Source: Acidobacteriota bacterium (lineage in GTDB: Bacteria > Acidobacteriota > Blastocatellia > Pyrinomonadales > Pyrinomonadaceae). From it: 54,351 nucleotides of DNA. The stretch spans positions 1 through 54,351 of the forward strand of contig QHXI01000071.1 in the NCBI GenBank assembly GCA_003222895.1, written 5' to 3'. How positions within the stretch are numbered: position 1 is the first letter of the stretch; the number at the start of each line of letters is the position of its first letter. The translations under genes and the position numbers were made by a program. Below are positions 8,790-18,111 of this stretch, one piece after another. The notes under the pieces are model-generated. The model searched no databases. It saw nothing but the letters and a program-made list of their open reading frames with translations, and was not told the origin of the DNA.

Positions 8790-11078
8790 ATGACTCTCGT
8801 TGGCAAATCAATTCCTCGCAAAGAAGGCCGCAAGAAAGTTACCGGCGCGGCGCTCTACGTCGATGATTTGAAGTTCGACGGGATGCTGCATGGCGTGACG
8901 GTGCGCAGCTCGATCGCGCGTGGCCGCATCAAAAGCATTTCCTTCGATCAACCGCCCGCTATCGCAGATGGTTCTGAACCCAACATACGCTGGGACGAAT
9001 TCACGATCGTCACGGCGAAAGACATCCGCGAACTGAAGCTTGGGGAGAATTTCGTCGCGCTGATCCTCAACGACCAGCCTTATCTCGCCGACGAAATCGT
9101 TAATCATCCTGAAGAGCCGATCGTCCTGCTCGCTCATCACGACAAGTACTTGCTCGAAGAAGCGCGCCGTCATGTCTCTATCGATTACGAAGAGCTGCCG
9201 GCGATTTTCTCTCTCGAAGATTCGCTCGCACAAAAAGAAATCATCTGGGGCGATGACAACGTTTTCAAAAAGTTCCTGGTTGATAAAGGGAACGTCGACG
9301 AGGTTTGGGCCAAAGCGGATTTCATAATTGAAGGTGAGTACGAAACGGGTGCGCAGGAACAGCTTTACATCGAACCGAACGGCGCGATCGCGATTGCCAA
9401 TGCTAACGATGGTGTCACCGTCTGGGGATCGATGCAGTGTCCTTACTATATTCACAAGGCGCTGCTGAAATTGTTTGGTTTGCCCGAAGAAAAGATTCGC
9501 GTGATTCAAACTGAGACCGGCGGCGGCTTTGGCGGCAAAGAAGAATATCCGTCGATGATTTCCGGACACGCGGCATTGCTGGCGTGGAAATCAGGCAAGC
9601 CGGTGAAGATGATTTACGACCGCGCTGAAGACATGATTGCGACGACGAAACGCCATCCGTCGCGCACGCACCACAAAACCGCGGTCACCAAAGATGGAAA
9701 GCTGCTCGCGCAGGAAATCGATTTCGCGATCGACGGCGGCGCGTACTGCACCCTGTCGCCGGTGGTGTTGTCGCGCGGAACAATTCACGCCGCTGGGCCT
9801 TACTTCTGTCCAAACGTTCGTATTAAGAGTAGGGCGGTCGCGACGAACGTGCCGCCGCACGGGGCATTTAGAGGATTTGGGGCTCCGCAAAGCATCTTCG
9901 CTTTGGAACGTCACATGGACAAAATTGCGAGGGTGATCGGTTTGACTGCCGAAGAATTTCGCCGGCGCAACTTCATTAAGCAAGGCGAGACGACGGCGAC
10001 GAGTCAGACGATTCGCGAAAAGGTCGACTTTGATGGATTGCTGAATCGCGCGTTTGAGTTGACGGATTATCATGCGAAGCGCGAGCGGTTCGCGAAAGAG
10101 AACGCGAGCTCGCGTTCGCGCGATGTGCGGGCACGGATGCCCACTCTCAGAGGCATTGGCTTCGCCACCTTCATGCACGGCGCGGGGTTCACTGGTTCGG
10201 GCGAAGTTTATTTGCAATCGGTGGTGGGCGCGGAAGCAACGCCGGAAGGTCGCGTGAAAATTCTGGCCGCCAGTACTGAGATTGGCCAGGGGACAAACAC
10301 GATCTTCGCGCAGATCGCTGCTGAGGCGCTCGGGATCGATTACGATCTGATCGAAGTTGTTCAGCCCGACACAGCGAACGTTCCCAACAGCGGCCCGACG
10401 GTCGCGTCGCGCACCTGCATGATCGTCGGCAAGCTGGTCGAGTCGGCGGTGTTCGGATTGAAGCAGACTTTGATCGGCAGCAGTTTGTTGCAGGATCGAT
10501 TTACTCAAGCGAAATTTCAAAACGCTTGCGCGGATTACATCACGAAGTTTGGCCCACTTAAATCCTTTAGCCAATATCAGACGCCGCCGAATGTTCACTG
10601 GGACGATGAAAAATATCAGGGCGACGCGTATGGCGCGTTCGCCTGGGCGGTTTATGTCGCGGAAGTTTCTTACGATCCGCGGACCTATGAAGCTCACGTC
10701 GATGATTTCGTGGCATTGCAGGAAGTCGGGCGCGTGATCAATCCCGTGCTGGCTGCCGGACAAATCGAAGGCGGCGTCGCGCAAGCGATCGGCATGACGC
10801 TCTACGAAAACGTCGTCTGGCAAAACGGCCGCATGGCGAACGGCCAGATGACCAACTACATTATGCCGACCGCAGCTGACCTGCCGCCTATTCGCGTTTA
10901 CTTTGAAGAAAATCCTTACGCTTTTGGTCCAGCAGGCGCGAAAGGGATCGGCGAGTTGCCGATGGATGGACCAGCGCCGGCGATTCTCAACGCGATCGAA
11001 AACGCGACCGGCATAAGCTTCGATCGGGTTCCTCTTACTCCCGAAGCTTTGATGAAAAAGGTGCTAACTACCGCATGA
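8790..11078 (+). CDS. Xanthine dehydrogenase, molybdopterin-binding subunit
   Basis: Large subunit of a xanthine dehydrogenase-type molybdenum hydroxylase, which converts hypoxanthine to xanthine and urate. The 762-residue length fits. Family motifs are present: QEQLYIEPNGAIAI, the molybdopterin loop GGGFGGKEEYPS, PPHGAFRGFGAPQ, EIGQGTNTIFAQIAAEALG, and the catalytic Glu in GAKGIGELPMDGPAP. The Fe-S and FAD subunits are encoded 5.5 kb further on (16630 and 17192), with three unrelated genes in between. The downstream urate-to-ureidoglycolate genes support xanthine as the substrate, though other aromatic aldehydes or purines cannot be excluded. Confidence 0.9.
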   Translation: MTLVGKSIPRKEGRKKVTGAALYVDDLKFDGMLHGVTVRSSIARGRIKSISFDQPPAIADGSEPNIRWDEFTIVTAKDIRELKLGENFVALILNDQPYLADEIVNHPEEPIVLLAHHDKYLLEEARRHVSIDYEELPAIFSLEDSLAQKEIIWGDDNVFKKFLVDKGNVDEVWAKADFIIEGEYETGAQEQLYIEPNGAIAIANANDGVTVWGSMQCPYYIHKALLKLFGLPEEKIRVIQTETGGGFGGKEEYPSMISGHAALLAWKSGKPVKMIYDRAEDMIATTKRHPSRTHHKTAVTKDGKLLAQEIDFAIDGGAYCTLSPVVLSRGTIHAAGPYFCPNVRIKSRAVATNVPPHGAFRGFGAPQSIFALERHMDKIARVIGLTAEEFRRRNFIKQGETTATSQTIREKVDFDGLLNRAFELTDYHAKRERFAKENASSRSRDVRARMPTLRGIGFATFMHGAGFTGSGEVYLQSVVGAEATPEGRVKILAASTEIGQGTNTIFAQIAAEALGIDYDLIEVVQPDTANVPNSGPTVASRTCMIVGKLVESAVFGLKQTLIGSSLLQDRFTQAKFQNACADYITKFGPLKSFSQYQTPPNVHWDDEKYQGDAYGAFAWAVYVAEVSYDPRTYEAHVDDFVALQEVGRVINPVLAAGQIEGGVAQAIGMTLYENVVWQNGRMANGQMTNYIMPTAADLPPIRVYFEENPYAFGPAGAKGIGELPMDGPAPAILNAIENATGISFDRVPLTPEALMKKVLTTA

Positions 11079-11225
11079 TTCAGGCTCCCGGCCCATCGAC
11101 ACTTCGTATGGCAGCCCACCAGGCTTTGACTCATCCGGTAGAAGATACAAACGACTGATGAAATTTGCGCGAAATCGATCGACCACGAGGAAAGGTCGGC
11201 GTTTGCATCCTCGACAAAACATTCG

Positions 11226-11254
11226 TTGACAATGAATGTGCTTCAGAGTAGAAG
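11226..11254 (+). promoter_or_regulatory. Candidate promoter for the kinase-TPR gene
   Basis: TTGACA at 11226-11231, a 17-base spacer, then TAGAAG at 11249-11254. It lies in the 287-bp gap before the kinase start. The -10 match is only moderate. Confidence 0.35.
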
Positions 11255-11365
11255 CAACAGATAAACGTGTCGGATATTCCACTAGGCCTTTGATGTTATT
11301 GTCACGAGATTCCTAATGAGTTTCATCCATCCGTGAACCAACTCGCGTCCTGAGGTAAGTCTGGA

Positions 11366-14353
11366 TTGGCTTCCCAACAAATTTCTCACTACCGAATTAT
11401 TGAAAAGCTCGGCATGGGCGGTATGGGCGAAGTATTTCTCGCGGAGGATCTAAAGCTTGGGCGCAAGGTCGCGATCAAGATGCTGCCGCCGAAATCGATC
11501 GATGATGCGCTCGCGCGCAAGCGGCTGCTACGCGAAGCCAAAGCCGCAGCCACGCTCGATCATCCAAACATCTGCGCTATCCACGAAGTAAACGAAGAAG
11601 GTGATTGCCCTTTCATCGTCATGCAGTACGTCGAAGGGCAAACCCTTGCGAGCAGGCTGCTGGAATCTCCGCTCAGGCCGGAAGAAGTTATCGATGTGGG
11701 AGTGCAGATCGCCGAGGCGCTGGCCGAAGCGCATTCCCGCGGCGTGGTCCATCGCGACATCAAGCCGCAGAACATCATCATTACACCGCGCGGCCAGGTG
11801 AAGGTCCTCGATTTTGGTTTGGCGCGGCTGGCTGCTGCCAGCGAGCAATCGACTGATCCGGACGCGAAAACTGAGACGCAGTTGACCGAAGAAGGCTACA
11901 TCGTCGGCACGGTTGCCTACATGTCGCCCGAGCAACTAAAAGGTCAGCCGATCGATACGCGAAGCGATCTGTTCTCGCTGGGCGTGACGCTTTATGAATG
12001 CGCGACCGGGAAACCGCCGTTCACCGGCACCAGCAAGATCGATATCTCTTCAAAAGTCCTGCAAGTCGATCCACGCAAGCCGACTCAAGTGAATCCCGGC
12101 ATTCCTCCGACGCTCGAGAACATTATCCTCAGGGCCATGGCGAAGGACGCCGATGCGCGTTATCAAACCTCTGGCGAGATGCTGGAAGATCTTCGGCGGC
12201 TGCGCACGTCGCTTTCCGGCGCGACTGAATTGCTTCCGAGTGTCACGCGCCATCCTTCTTCGCCGACGATTGCCGGAGCCGCCTTCGATGCGCTGCGATC
12301 AAGACGGGTTCAGATCGTTCTCGCAACGATTGCAGTAGTAATTGTCGGAGGGTTTATTGCTCTGCGTTTGTGGCGCGGGTCGCCGTATCAACCAAACGCT
12401 GCGGCCAAGCCTTATTACGACAAAGGGGTAGACGCCATCCATGCGGGCACTTACTTTCAGGCCAGCAAACTCTTGAAGCAGTCGATCGATTTAGATCCTC
12501 AATACGCGCCGGCGCACGCCCGGTTCGCTGAAGCGTACCTGGAAATAAGCAACACCGAGCAAGCAAAAGACGAACTGCTGGCTGCCAATTCGTTAGCCGA
12601 CAAACGCAGCATGGCGACGACTGACAAGCTGCACCTTGATGCGATTGATGCGACTGCGCGACGCGACTTTCCGAACGCAATTGCTTCGTATCAAAAGATT
12701 GTCGATCAGGCGACAGCAACTGATAAGGCCAACGCTTACGTTGACCTGGGACGCGTGTACGAAAGAAGCGATCAGTTGGACAAAGCGATCGAGAACTACA
12801 TGAAAGCCGCTACACAGGATGCGCAATCTGCCGGCGCCTTTCTGCATTTAGGCATCGCTTACAGCCGCAAACGCGATGTGGACGATGCTGAGAAGTCATT
12901 TAAGCGGGCCGAAGAGATCTATCAGATACTGACAAACCATGAGGGACTGGTCGAAGTAGTTTTCCAGCGCGGTGCACTTATGTTCGGCGCTGGCAAATTG
13001 GCCGAAGCGAAAGCTGAGTTTGAAAAAGTGCTGGACATGCTGAAGAGTCAGGAGAACAACTATCAGCTCACGAGGACCGAACTTGAGTTGAGTCTCGTCT
13101 ATAGAGATGAAGGCAACGTCGAGCATGCCAAGGAGCTAGCGGCCGATGCGATCAAGGTAGCGCAAAGCAGCGACATCAAAAACGTAGCGACGAATGGGTT
13201 GATCGATTTGGGGTTGGCCTTCATGAGCAGCGGCAATTTTGATGAAGCGGGAAGTTATTTTCAGCAGGCGCTCGATCTCGCCCGGCGAGATAAATCGCAG
13301 GCGATTGAAATGAGAGCGCACCTGTCGCTGGGCCGTTTGAACTTTCAGAAGAGTGATAACGAGACGGCCATCAACGAGCTTCAGACGGCCCTCAACTTCT
13401 ATAAAGCCGCCGGTTATCACCACGAGACTTCGCTTGCATTGACGCTGCTGGGGCGTGCCTACCAGGACAAGGGTGAGGACGACACTGCCCTGAAGCTTTT
13501 CCAGGAGCAAAGCGAGTTAGTGAAGCAGGCGGGGGACGAATCGGGCATCGGTGATTCGCACATGAGTCTGGCCATGCTGGTGGGATTCAACCAGGAGAAG
13601 TACCCGGAAGCGCTCGCACACCTTGATGAGAAGCTCAAAATTGATGAGGGGCATCACTCGGAACGCGGCATGGCTTCTGACCAAATGAATCGCGGCAATT
13701 TTCTTTGGCAGTTGGGACGTTATGACGAGGCGCGCGCCGCACTCGACGCGGCCTTTAATCTAGCGAATAAGAAAGAAGCTCAACTAAAGCCCGTACTGGC
13801 CTGGGTGCACGTGGTGAGGTCGCGAATGGCACTGAGCAAAACACAGTACGCGGAAGCAAAGATGGAGGCGCAACTTGCGTTGGATACAAGTGAGAAGTTT
13901 CCAGACGCTGCGCTTCAAGCGAAGTGCACCATCGGTCTGGCAACAGCCTTCGCAGGTTCGGCGCAAGCAGGCCGGAAGCTTTGTGATGAAGCTTTGGCGA
14001 CGGCCCAAACGTTGAAGTCGCGATCGCTCATCACGAGTGCGCAACTCGCGCTGGCTGAAGCTTTGCTCGCCGAGCGTAACGCCGCGGCAGCTTTGCAGAA
14101 TGCTCTGGACCTCGAAAAAATATTTGGACAATCCGGACAGAAAGATTCAGAATGGCGCGCGCTTCTGATCGCTGCCCGCGCAAGTGACATGTCGGGCGAC
14201 AAAGTCTCAGCGCAGAGTTACGCGTCGCGCGCCGACGTCGCGTGCAAGGAACTTCAGCAGAAGTGGGGCGCGGATGCTTATCAAGTCTATCTGCGCCGGC
14301 CGGACATTCAGATGTACCGCAAACAGCTCGTCCAATTGACGAATGGAAAGTAA
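11366..14353 (+). CDS. Transmembrane Ser/Thr protein kinase with C-terminal TPR domain
   Basis: PknB-type kinase of 995 residues starting at TTG. The kinase domain (about 8-280) has the glycine loop GMGGMGEVF, Lys38 (VAIKML), HRD at 129-131 (VVHRDIKPQN), DFG at 149-151 and MSPEQ at 186-190, so it should be active. A single membrane helix at about 315-336 is followed by roughly 640 residues of tetratricopeptide repeats (for example YAPAHARFAEAYLE and AGAFLHLGIAYSRK). This kinase-TM-TPR layout is common in Acidobacteriota and suggests a signalling receptor or scaffold. It splits the xanthine dehydrogenase genes, and is followed by a tiny basic gene and an S41 protease. Confidence 0.94.
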   Translation: MASQQISHYRIIEKLGMGGMGEVFLAEDLKLGRKVAIKMLPPKSIDDALARKRLLREAKAAATLDHPNICAIHEVNEEGDCPFIVMQYVEGQTLASRLLESPLRPEEVIDVGVQIAEALAEAHSRGVVHRDIKPQNIIITPRGQVKVLDFGLARLAAASEQSTDPDAKTETQLTEEGYIVGTVAYMSPEQLKGQPIDTRSDLFSLGVTLYECATGKPPFTGTSKIDISSKVLQVDPRKPTQVNPGIPPTLENIILRAMAKDADARYQTSGEMLEDLRRLRTSLSGATELLPSVTRHPSSPTIAGAAFDALRSRRVQIVLATIAVVIVGGFIALRLWRGSPYQPNAAAKPYYDKGVDAIHAGTYFQASKLLKQSIDLDPQYAPAHARFAEAYLEISNTEQAKDELLAANSLADKRSMATTDKLHLDAIDATARRDFPNAIASYQKIVDQATATDKANAYVDLGRVYERSDQLDKAIENYMKAATQDAQSAGAFLHLGIAYSRKRDVDDAEKSFKRAEEIYQILTNHEGLVEVVFQRGALMFGAGKLAEAKAEFEKVLDMLKSQENNYQLTRTELELSLVYRDEGNVEHAKELAADAIKVAQSSDIKNVATNGLIDLGLAFMSSGNFDEAGSYFQQALDLARRDKSQAIEMRAHLSLGRLNFQKSDNETAINELQTALNFYKAAGYHHETSLALTLLGRAYQDKGEDDTALKLFQEQSELVKQAGDESGIGDSHMSLAMLVGFNQEKYPEALAHLDEKLKIDEGHHSERGMASDQMNRGNFLWQLGRYDEARAALDAAFNLANKKEAQLKPVLAWVHVVRSRMALSKTQYAEAKMEAQLALDTSEKFPDAALQAKCTIGLATAFAGSAQAGRKLCDEALATAQTLKSRSLITSAQLALAEALLAERNAAAALQNALDLEKIFGQSGQKDSEWRALLIAARASDMSGDKVSAQSYASRADVACKELQQKWGADAYQVYLRRPDIQMYRKQLVQLTNGK

Positions 14354-14387
14354 ACCGAAACTCAGCTCAACAAAGGAGAAAACGATC

Positions 14388-14507
14388 ATGACATTCCCAT
14401 CGACAGTTTTGTTCGGAAGTGGCTCGGGTGATCCGGGCGGCGGCAGTGGTGGACGCAAGCGACCAACCAAGAAAGCTGCCAAGAAAAAACCGGCGGCCAA
14501 GAAGTAG
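14388..14507 (+). CDS. 39-residue Gly-rich, Lys/Ala/Pro-tailed basic mini-protein
   Basis: The ORF begins ATG ACA TTC and ends with TAG at 14505-14507. A strong ribosome-binding site (AAAGGAG) sits at the right distance upstream. The N-terminal half is hydrophobic then Gly-rich (LFGSGSGDPGGGSGG); the C-terminal half is a histone-H1-like Lys/Ala/Pro tail (KKAAKKKPAAKK). No family recognised. It lies 34 bp after the kinase gene and 17 bp before the S41 protease start, so it is likely in the same operon. The Gly-rich stretch recalls a short leader or modified peptide, but no maturation enzyme is visible. Confidence 0.6.
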   Translation: MTFPSTVLFGSGSGDPGGGSGGRKRPTKKAAKKKPAAKK

Positions 14508-14524
14508 CAACTCAACCATAGCCG

Positions 14525-16564
14525 ATGGCGCTGTGCGTTTCGAATAACGATGCGCACAGTGCCGCCGGCATCTCCGCCCAGGCTCTCTTATCTCACTTCA
14601 TAATGATGTCTGAGACAGAAACAGGCTCAAAGGCTACCTTGCAAGATATCGGCCGCGCCGGCAGCATGACGCCGCTGGCAAAGTTTCTCAAAGGCGCCGA
14701 ACGAAAGAGTTGCTTGTTACGCCATGAGCGGCTGCGCATCATCGATCAGGCGCTGCTGCTGCTCGAGATGAACTATGTGCATCTGCCGTTGAAACAGGCG
14801 ATGCATGCGATCAATCCGATCCAGCGACTGAAACTTCTGAAGTTCCGTCTCGAAACAAAAGGCAGCGAGATGGAACCGGTAATGCAGTTTCACAAGCGAA
14901 TGCTGGAAATATTCGCGTCGCTGCGTGACGTGCATACGTCTTATTTCCTGCCGACGCCATTTCGCGATCGCATCGCATTCCTGCCATTTCTCATCGAACA
15001 GTACTTCGAATCTGACGGCAAACAAGGCCGAGTAGAAAAATTCCTTATTTCGCGGATCCTGGATGACCTTCTTAAAACAGGTGCTGCGACCGACTCAAGT
15101 GTTGCTTTCTTTCAGCCGGGCGTTGAAGCTCTTTATTGGAACGGGGTGCCGATTCGTCGGGTGATCGAAGTGAACGGCGAGAATCAGGCTGGCAGCAATC
15201 CGGAAGCGCGATTGGCGCGCGGACTCGACAATCTCACGGTCAGGCCGCTCGATACTTCGTTGCCGCCGGACGAAAAGTGGGTAGACCTTACTTATGAAAC
15301 CGCGGCGGGAGAAGCTCTGACGCTGAGACTCGAATGGCTGGTCTACAACTCGGCCCACGAGCTGGTCGTTAGGTCAAAAGGAAAGAAACGGGCCGCCGTC
15401 GATATCAAGAAAAAGAAAATCAACGAGTTCAAGAAAATGTTCTTTGCACAACAGCACCCCGTCATCGTTGGCAAGGCCTTTCAAAATAATTTTTATGCCG
15501 AAGTGCGGCAAGTCAGCGGTCGCGAATTCGGATACATCAGGCTGTTCAGTTTTGAAGTTGATGAGGAAGTGATCGATCGATTTGTCAACGAAGTGCGACG
15601 CGTGATTACCGATGTGAATTTCCCTCAGCAAGGTCTGATTATCGATGTGCGCGGAAACGCGGGCGGAAGGATCCGTCTGGGCGAGCGATTGCTGCAACTC
15701 TTTACTCCGGGCCGGATAAAGCCGGAACCGTTTGAGTTCATCAATTCCCCGCTCAACCTCGAGATTTGCCGGCGCGCGCCGAAGGATTGGAACCTTGCGC
15801 GGTGGGCCGACTCGATCGCCGAAGCTGTCGTGACCGGCGCGACTTACTCACTCGGATTTCCGCTTCAATCGGAAGAGTCCTGCAACAACCTGGGACAGGT
15901 CTACTACGGACCAGTAATCCTGATCACAGACGCGCTGTCCTACAGCACGACTGATATCTTTGCCGCAGGTTTTCAGGATAATGAGGTCGGCGAAATCCTC
16001 GGCACCAGCGACAACACCGGCGCCGGTGGCGCGAACATGTGGTACTACGGAGATCTAAAAACAGCGCTGGGCAAGGGTGCTCGATCTTTCTTCAAGCCAT
16101 TGCCACGAAAGTCTGAATTGCAGTTGGCGATGCGTCGCAGCGTGCGCGTCGGACGACGCGACGGCCGGCCACTTGAAGAGTTAGGAATCACTCCCGACCA
16201 CCGTCACTACATGACCAAGCGCGATCTGATGAAGCGGAATGCGGATCTGGTCGGGCGAGCGGCGCGCATTTTGTCTCCTCAGCCCGTCTATTCACTTTCA
16301 GTCACGCCGGTCAAGGGTCAAACGCACGTCTTAAGCATCAAAGCATCATCACAGGTCCCGCCACGCGACCGGCAAAAGAAGATCTCGCGCGTGGACATCT
16401 CCGTGAACGGCCGGCCTTATAAGACGGTTGACGCTGTGAATGGCGCGGTCCCGCGCACAACGGTCGAGTTAGAAACAGTGAGCGCGGCGAAGAATTGGTT
16501 GGTTCAGGCCTTTGATCACAAAAATAATTTAGTCGCCACGTGCCGCCGCGCCCGTTCAGCCTAG
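14525..16564 (+). CDS. S41-family (tail-specific protease-like) peptidase
   Basis: A 679-residue protein with a C-terminal-processing-peptidase core. The conserved segments are GYIRLFSF, LIIDVRGNAGG and the nucleophile region DALSYSTTDIFAAGF, followed by GTSDNTGAGG. No signal peptide is visible, and a clear PDZ domain cannot be picked out. The N-terminal 270 residues are helical and not recognised. Two starts are possible, ATG at 14525 or ATG at 14603/14606 (MMSETETG); neither has a clear ribosome-binding site. The lack of export signal suggests a cytoplasmic role or an undetected anchor. It sits between the kinase-TPR gene and the xanthine dehydrogenase Fe-S subunit. Confidence 0.8.
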   Translation: MALCVSNNDAHSAAGISAQALLSHFIMMSETETGSKATLQDIGRAGSMTPLAKFLKGAERKSCLLRHERLRIIDQALLLLEMNYVHLPLKQAMHAINPIQRLKLLKFRLETKGSEMEPVMQFHKRMLEIFASLRDVHTSYFLPTPFRDRIAFLPFLIEQYFESDGKQGRVEKFLISRILDDLLKTGAATDSSVAFFQPGVEALYWNGVPIRRVIEVNGENQAGSNPEARLARGLDNLTVRPLDTSLPPDEKWVDLTYETAAGEALTLRLEWLVYNSAHELVVRSKGKKRAAVDIKKKKINEFKKMFFAQQHPVIVGKAFQNNFYAEVRQVSGREFGYIRLFSFEVDEEVIDRFVNEVRRVITDVNFPQQGLIIDVRGNAGGRIRLGERLLQLFTPGRIKPEPFEFINSPLNLEICRRAPKDWNLARWADSIAEAVVTGATYSLGFPLQSEESCNNLGQVYYGPVILITDALSYSTTDIFAAGFQDNEVGEILGTSDNTGAGGANMWYYGDLKTALGKGARSFFKPLPRKSELQLAMRRSVRVGRRDGRPLEELGITPDHRHYMTKRDLMKRNADLVGRAARILSPQPVYSLSVTPVKGQTHVLSIKASSQVPPRDRQKKISRVDISVNGRPYKTVDAVNGAVPRTTVELETVSAAKNWLVQAFDHKNNLVATCRRARSA

Positions 16565-16629
16565 TCTTTCAATCCAACCTAAACAGCGGACGTGATATCC
16601 TCGCACTTCGCGAGATCGAATGACTCCGT

Positions 16630-17136
16630 TTGAGAAAGACATTCTCGCCGCGATCAAAGACTGTCTTGTCGGAAGAGATTCAGATCGACTGCACGATTAA
16701 TGCCGAACCTCGGAAGCTGCAAGCTTATCCGATGGAGCGCCTGCTCGACGTTTTGCGCGAGCAGCTGCGACTGACTGGAACCAAGGAAGGCTGCGGCGAA
16801 GGCGAGTGCGGCGCGTGCACGGTATTGATCGATGGCCGCATCGTGAACAGTTGTCTGGTGCCGGTCGCGCAGGTCGAGGGTTGCGAGATTAAGACAATCG
16901 AAGGCATCGCAATCAGCGAGACTCAATTGCATGCGGTGCAGCAAGCATTCATCGAATGCGGCGGGGCGCAATGCGGCATCTGCACGCCCGGAATGGTGAT
17001 CGCCGCAGTCGATCTTCTGGAAAAGAATCCGAATCCCACGGAAGCAGAGATTCGCAATGGCTTGGCGGGAAATCTTTGTCGTTGCACTGGATACATGAAG
17101 ATTTTTGAATCGGTCGTGCGGGCGTGTGAGGGATGA
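16630..17136 (+). CDS. Xanthine dehydrogenase, [2Fe-2S] subunit
   Basis: Small electron-transfer subunit of 168 residues. The plant-ferredoxin-type cluster is CGEGECGACTVLIDG plus a fourth Cys in NSCLVP. The second cluster is CGGAQCGICTPGM with NLCRCTGY. The protein passes electrons from the molybdenum centre to FAD. The start is uncertain: TTG at 16630 gives the length used here, and TTG at 16669 (SEEIQIDC) would trim 13 residues that do not match the family. It is followed 55 bp later by the FAD subunit. Confidence 0.93.
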   Translation: MRKTFSPRSKTVLSEEIQIDCTINAEPRKLQAYPMERLLDVLREQLRLTGTKEGCGEGECGACTVLIDGRIVNSCLVPVAQVEGCEIKTIEGIAISETQLHAVQQAFIECGGAQCGICTPGMVIAAVDLLEKNPNPTEAEIRNGLAGNLCRCTGYMKIFESVVRACEG

Positions 17137-17191
17137 AAATGAGACGGGTGCAGCTATGGCTACAAGCGCAAGAGACTGGCAAGCAATCTAA

Positions 17192-18055
17192 ATGAGAGCC
17201 TACGTTCCTTCCTACGAACTAATCTCAACCGTGAGTCTCAGCGAAGTTCTCGATGTGCTGGCACAGAACCTCGGCGTCTGGAAACCCTTCGCCGGCGGCA
17301 CCGACCTGATGGTCTTGCTCGAAGCCGGCAAGTTGACGCACAAGAATTACGTCAACATCTGGAATTTGAAAGAGCTGCGCGGGATCGAAGTCGCGGATAA
17401 TTACGTGACGCTCGGCGCGCTGACGACTTACACCGAGGTCCAGGAACATCCAGTCCTTCGGGACGAGTTTCCGATGCTTTGTCAGGCGGCGGGAGAGACC
17501 GGCGGCATCGCAATCCAAAATCGCGGGACGCTCGGCGGCAATGTCGTTAACGCATCGCCGGCGGCTGATTCACCGCCGGCATTGCTTGCTTACGATGCCG
17601 AGCTTGAATTGATTTCGCAGACCGGCGAACGGCGAATTCCATATGCGAATTTCCACCGCGGCTACAAGCAGATGGACATTCGCCCGGATGAGCTGTTGCG
17701 CGCGATTCGTTTGCCGCGAATGCCGAAACCGCTGACGCATTACTACCACAAAGTCGGCACGCGCAAGGCGCAGGCGATCTCGAAAGTTTGTTTCGCAGCC
17801 GTTGGTCAGGTCACGGACAATCGGATCTCGCACATTCGCATTGCACTGGGCAGCGTCGCGCCGATCCCGATTCGCTGTCAGCAAACTGAAGCAGTTCTTC
17901 TCAACCAAACGGTCAACGATCAAACGATTGGCAACGCAGCCGGTTCTTTGGCGGCTGAGATTGCACCAATCGATGACATTCGCTCGACGCGAGACTATCG
18001 TCTGCAAGTTTCGCTCAATCTGCTTCAGGATTTTCTGCGGAATTTAGACTCGTGA
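17192..18055 (+). CDS. Xanthine dehydrogenase, FAD-binding subunit
   Basis: Medium subunit of 287 residues that binds FAD and reduces NAD+. The N-terminal flavin motif is KPFAGGTDLMVLLEAG; the second is QNRGTLGGNVVNASPAADS. The C-terminal CO-dehydrogenase-flavoprotein domain follows (RKAQAISKVCFAAV, RIALGSVAPIPIR). With the Fe-S subunit and the distant large subunit it completes a three-subunit enzyme. Its stop overlaps the GTG of a possible longer form of the next gene. Confidence 0.94.
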   Translation: MRAYVPSYELISTVSLSEVLDVLAQNLGVWKPFAGGTDLMVLLEAGKLTHKNYVNIWNLKELRGIEVADNYVTLGALTTYTEVQEHPVLRDEFPMLCQAAGETGGIAIQNRGTLGGNVVNASPAADSPPALLAYDAELELISQTGERRIPYANFHRGYKQMDIRPDELLRAIRLPRMPKPLTHYYHKVGTRKAQAISKVCFAAVGQVTDNRISHIRIALGSVAPIPIRCQQTEAVLLNQTVNDQTIGNAAGSLAAEIAPIDDIRSTRDYRLQVSLNLLQDFLRNLDS

Positions 18056-18111
18056 ACGATGCTCCAAGTGGCTGCGTATCTCCACCTGAGTTACAATCCG
18101 AACTCAACTTC

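Noticed and set aside
18052-18111. GTG start of the SGNH hydrolase overlapping the previous stop
   Set aside because: It would place 20 residues before a clean signal peptide.
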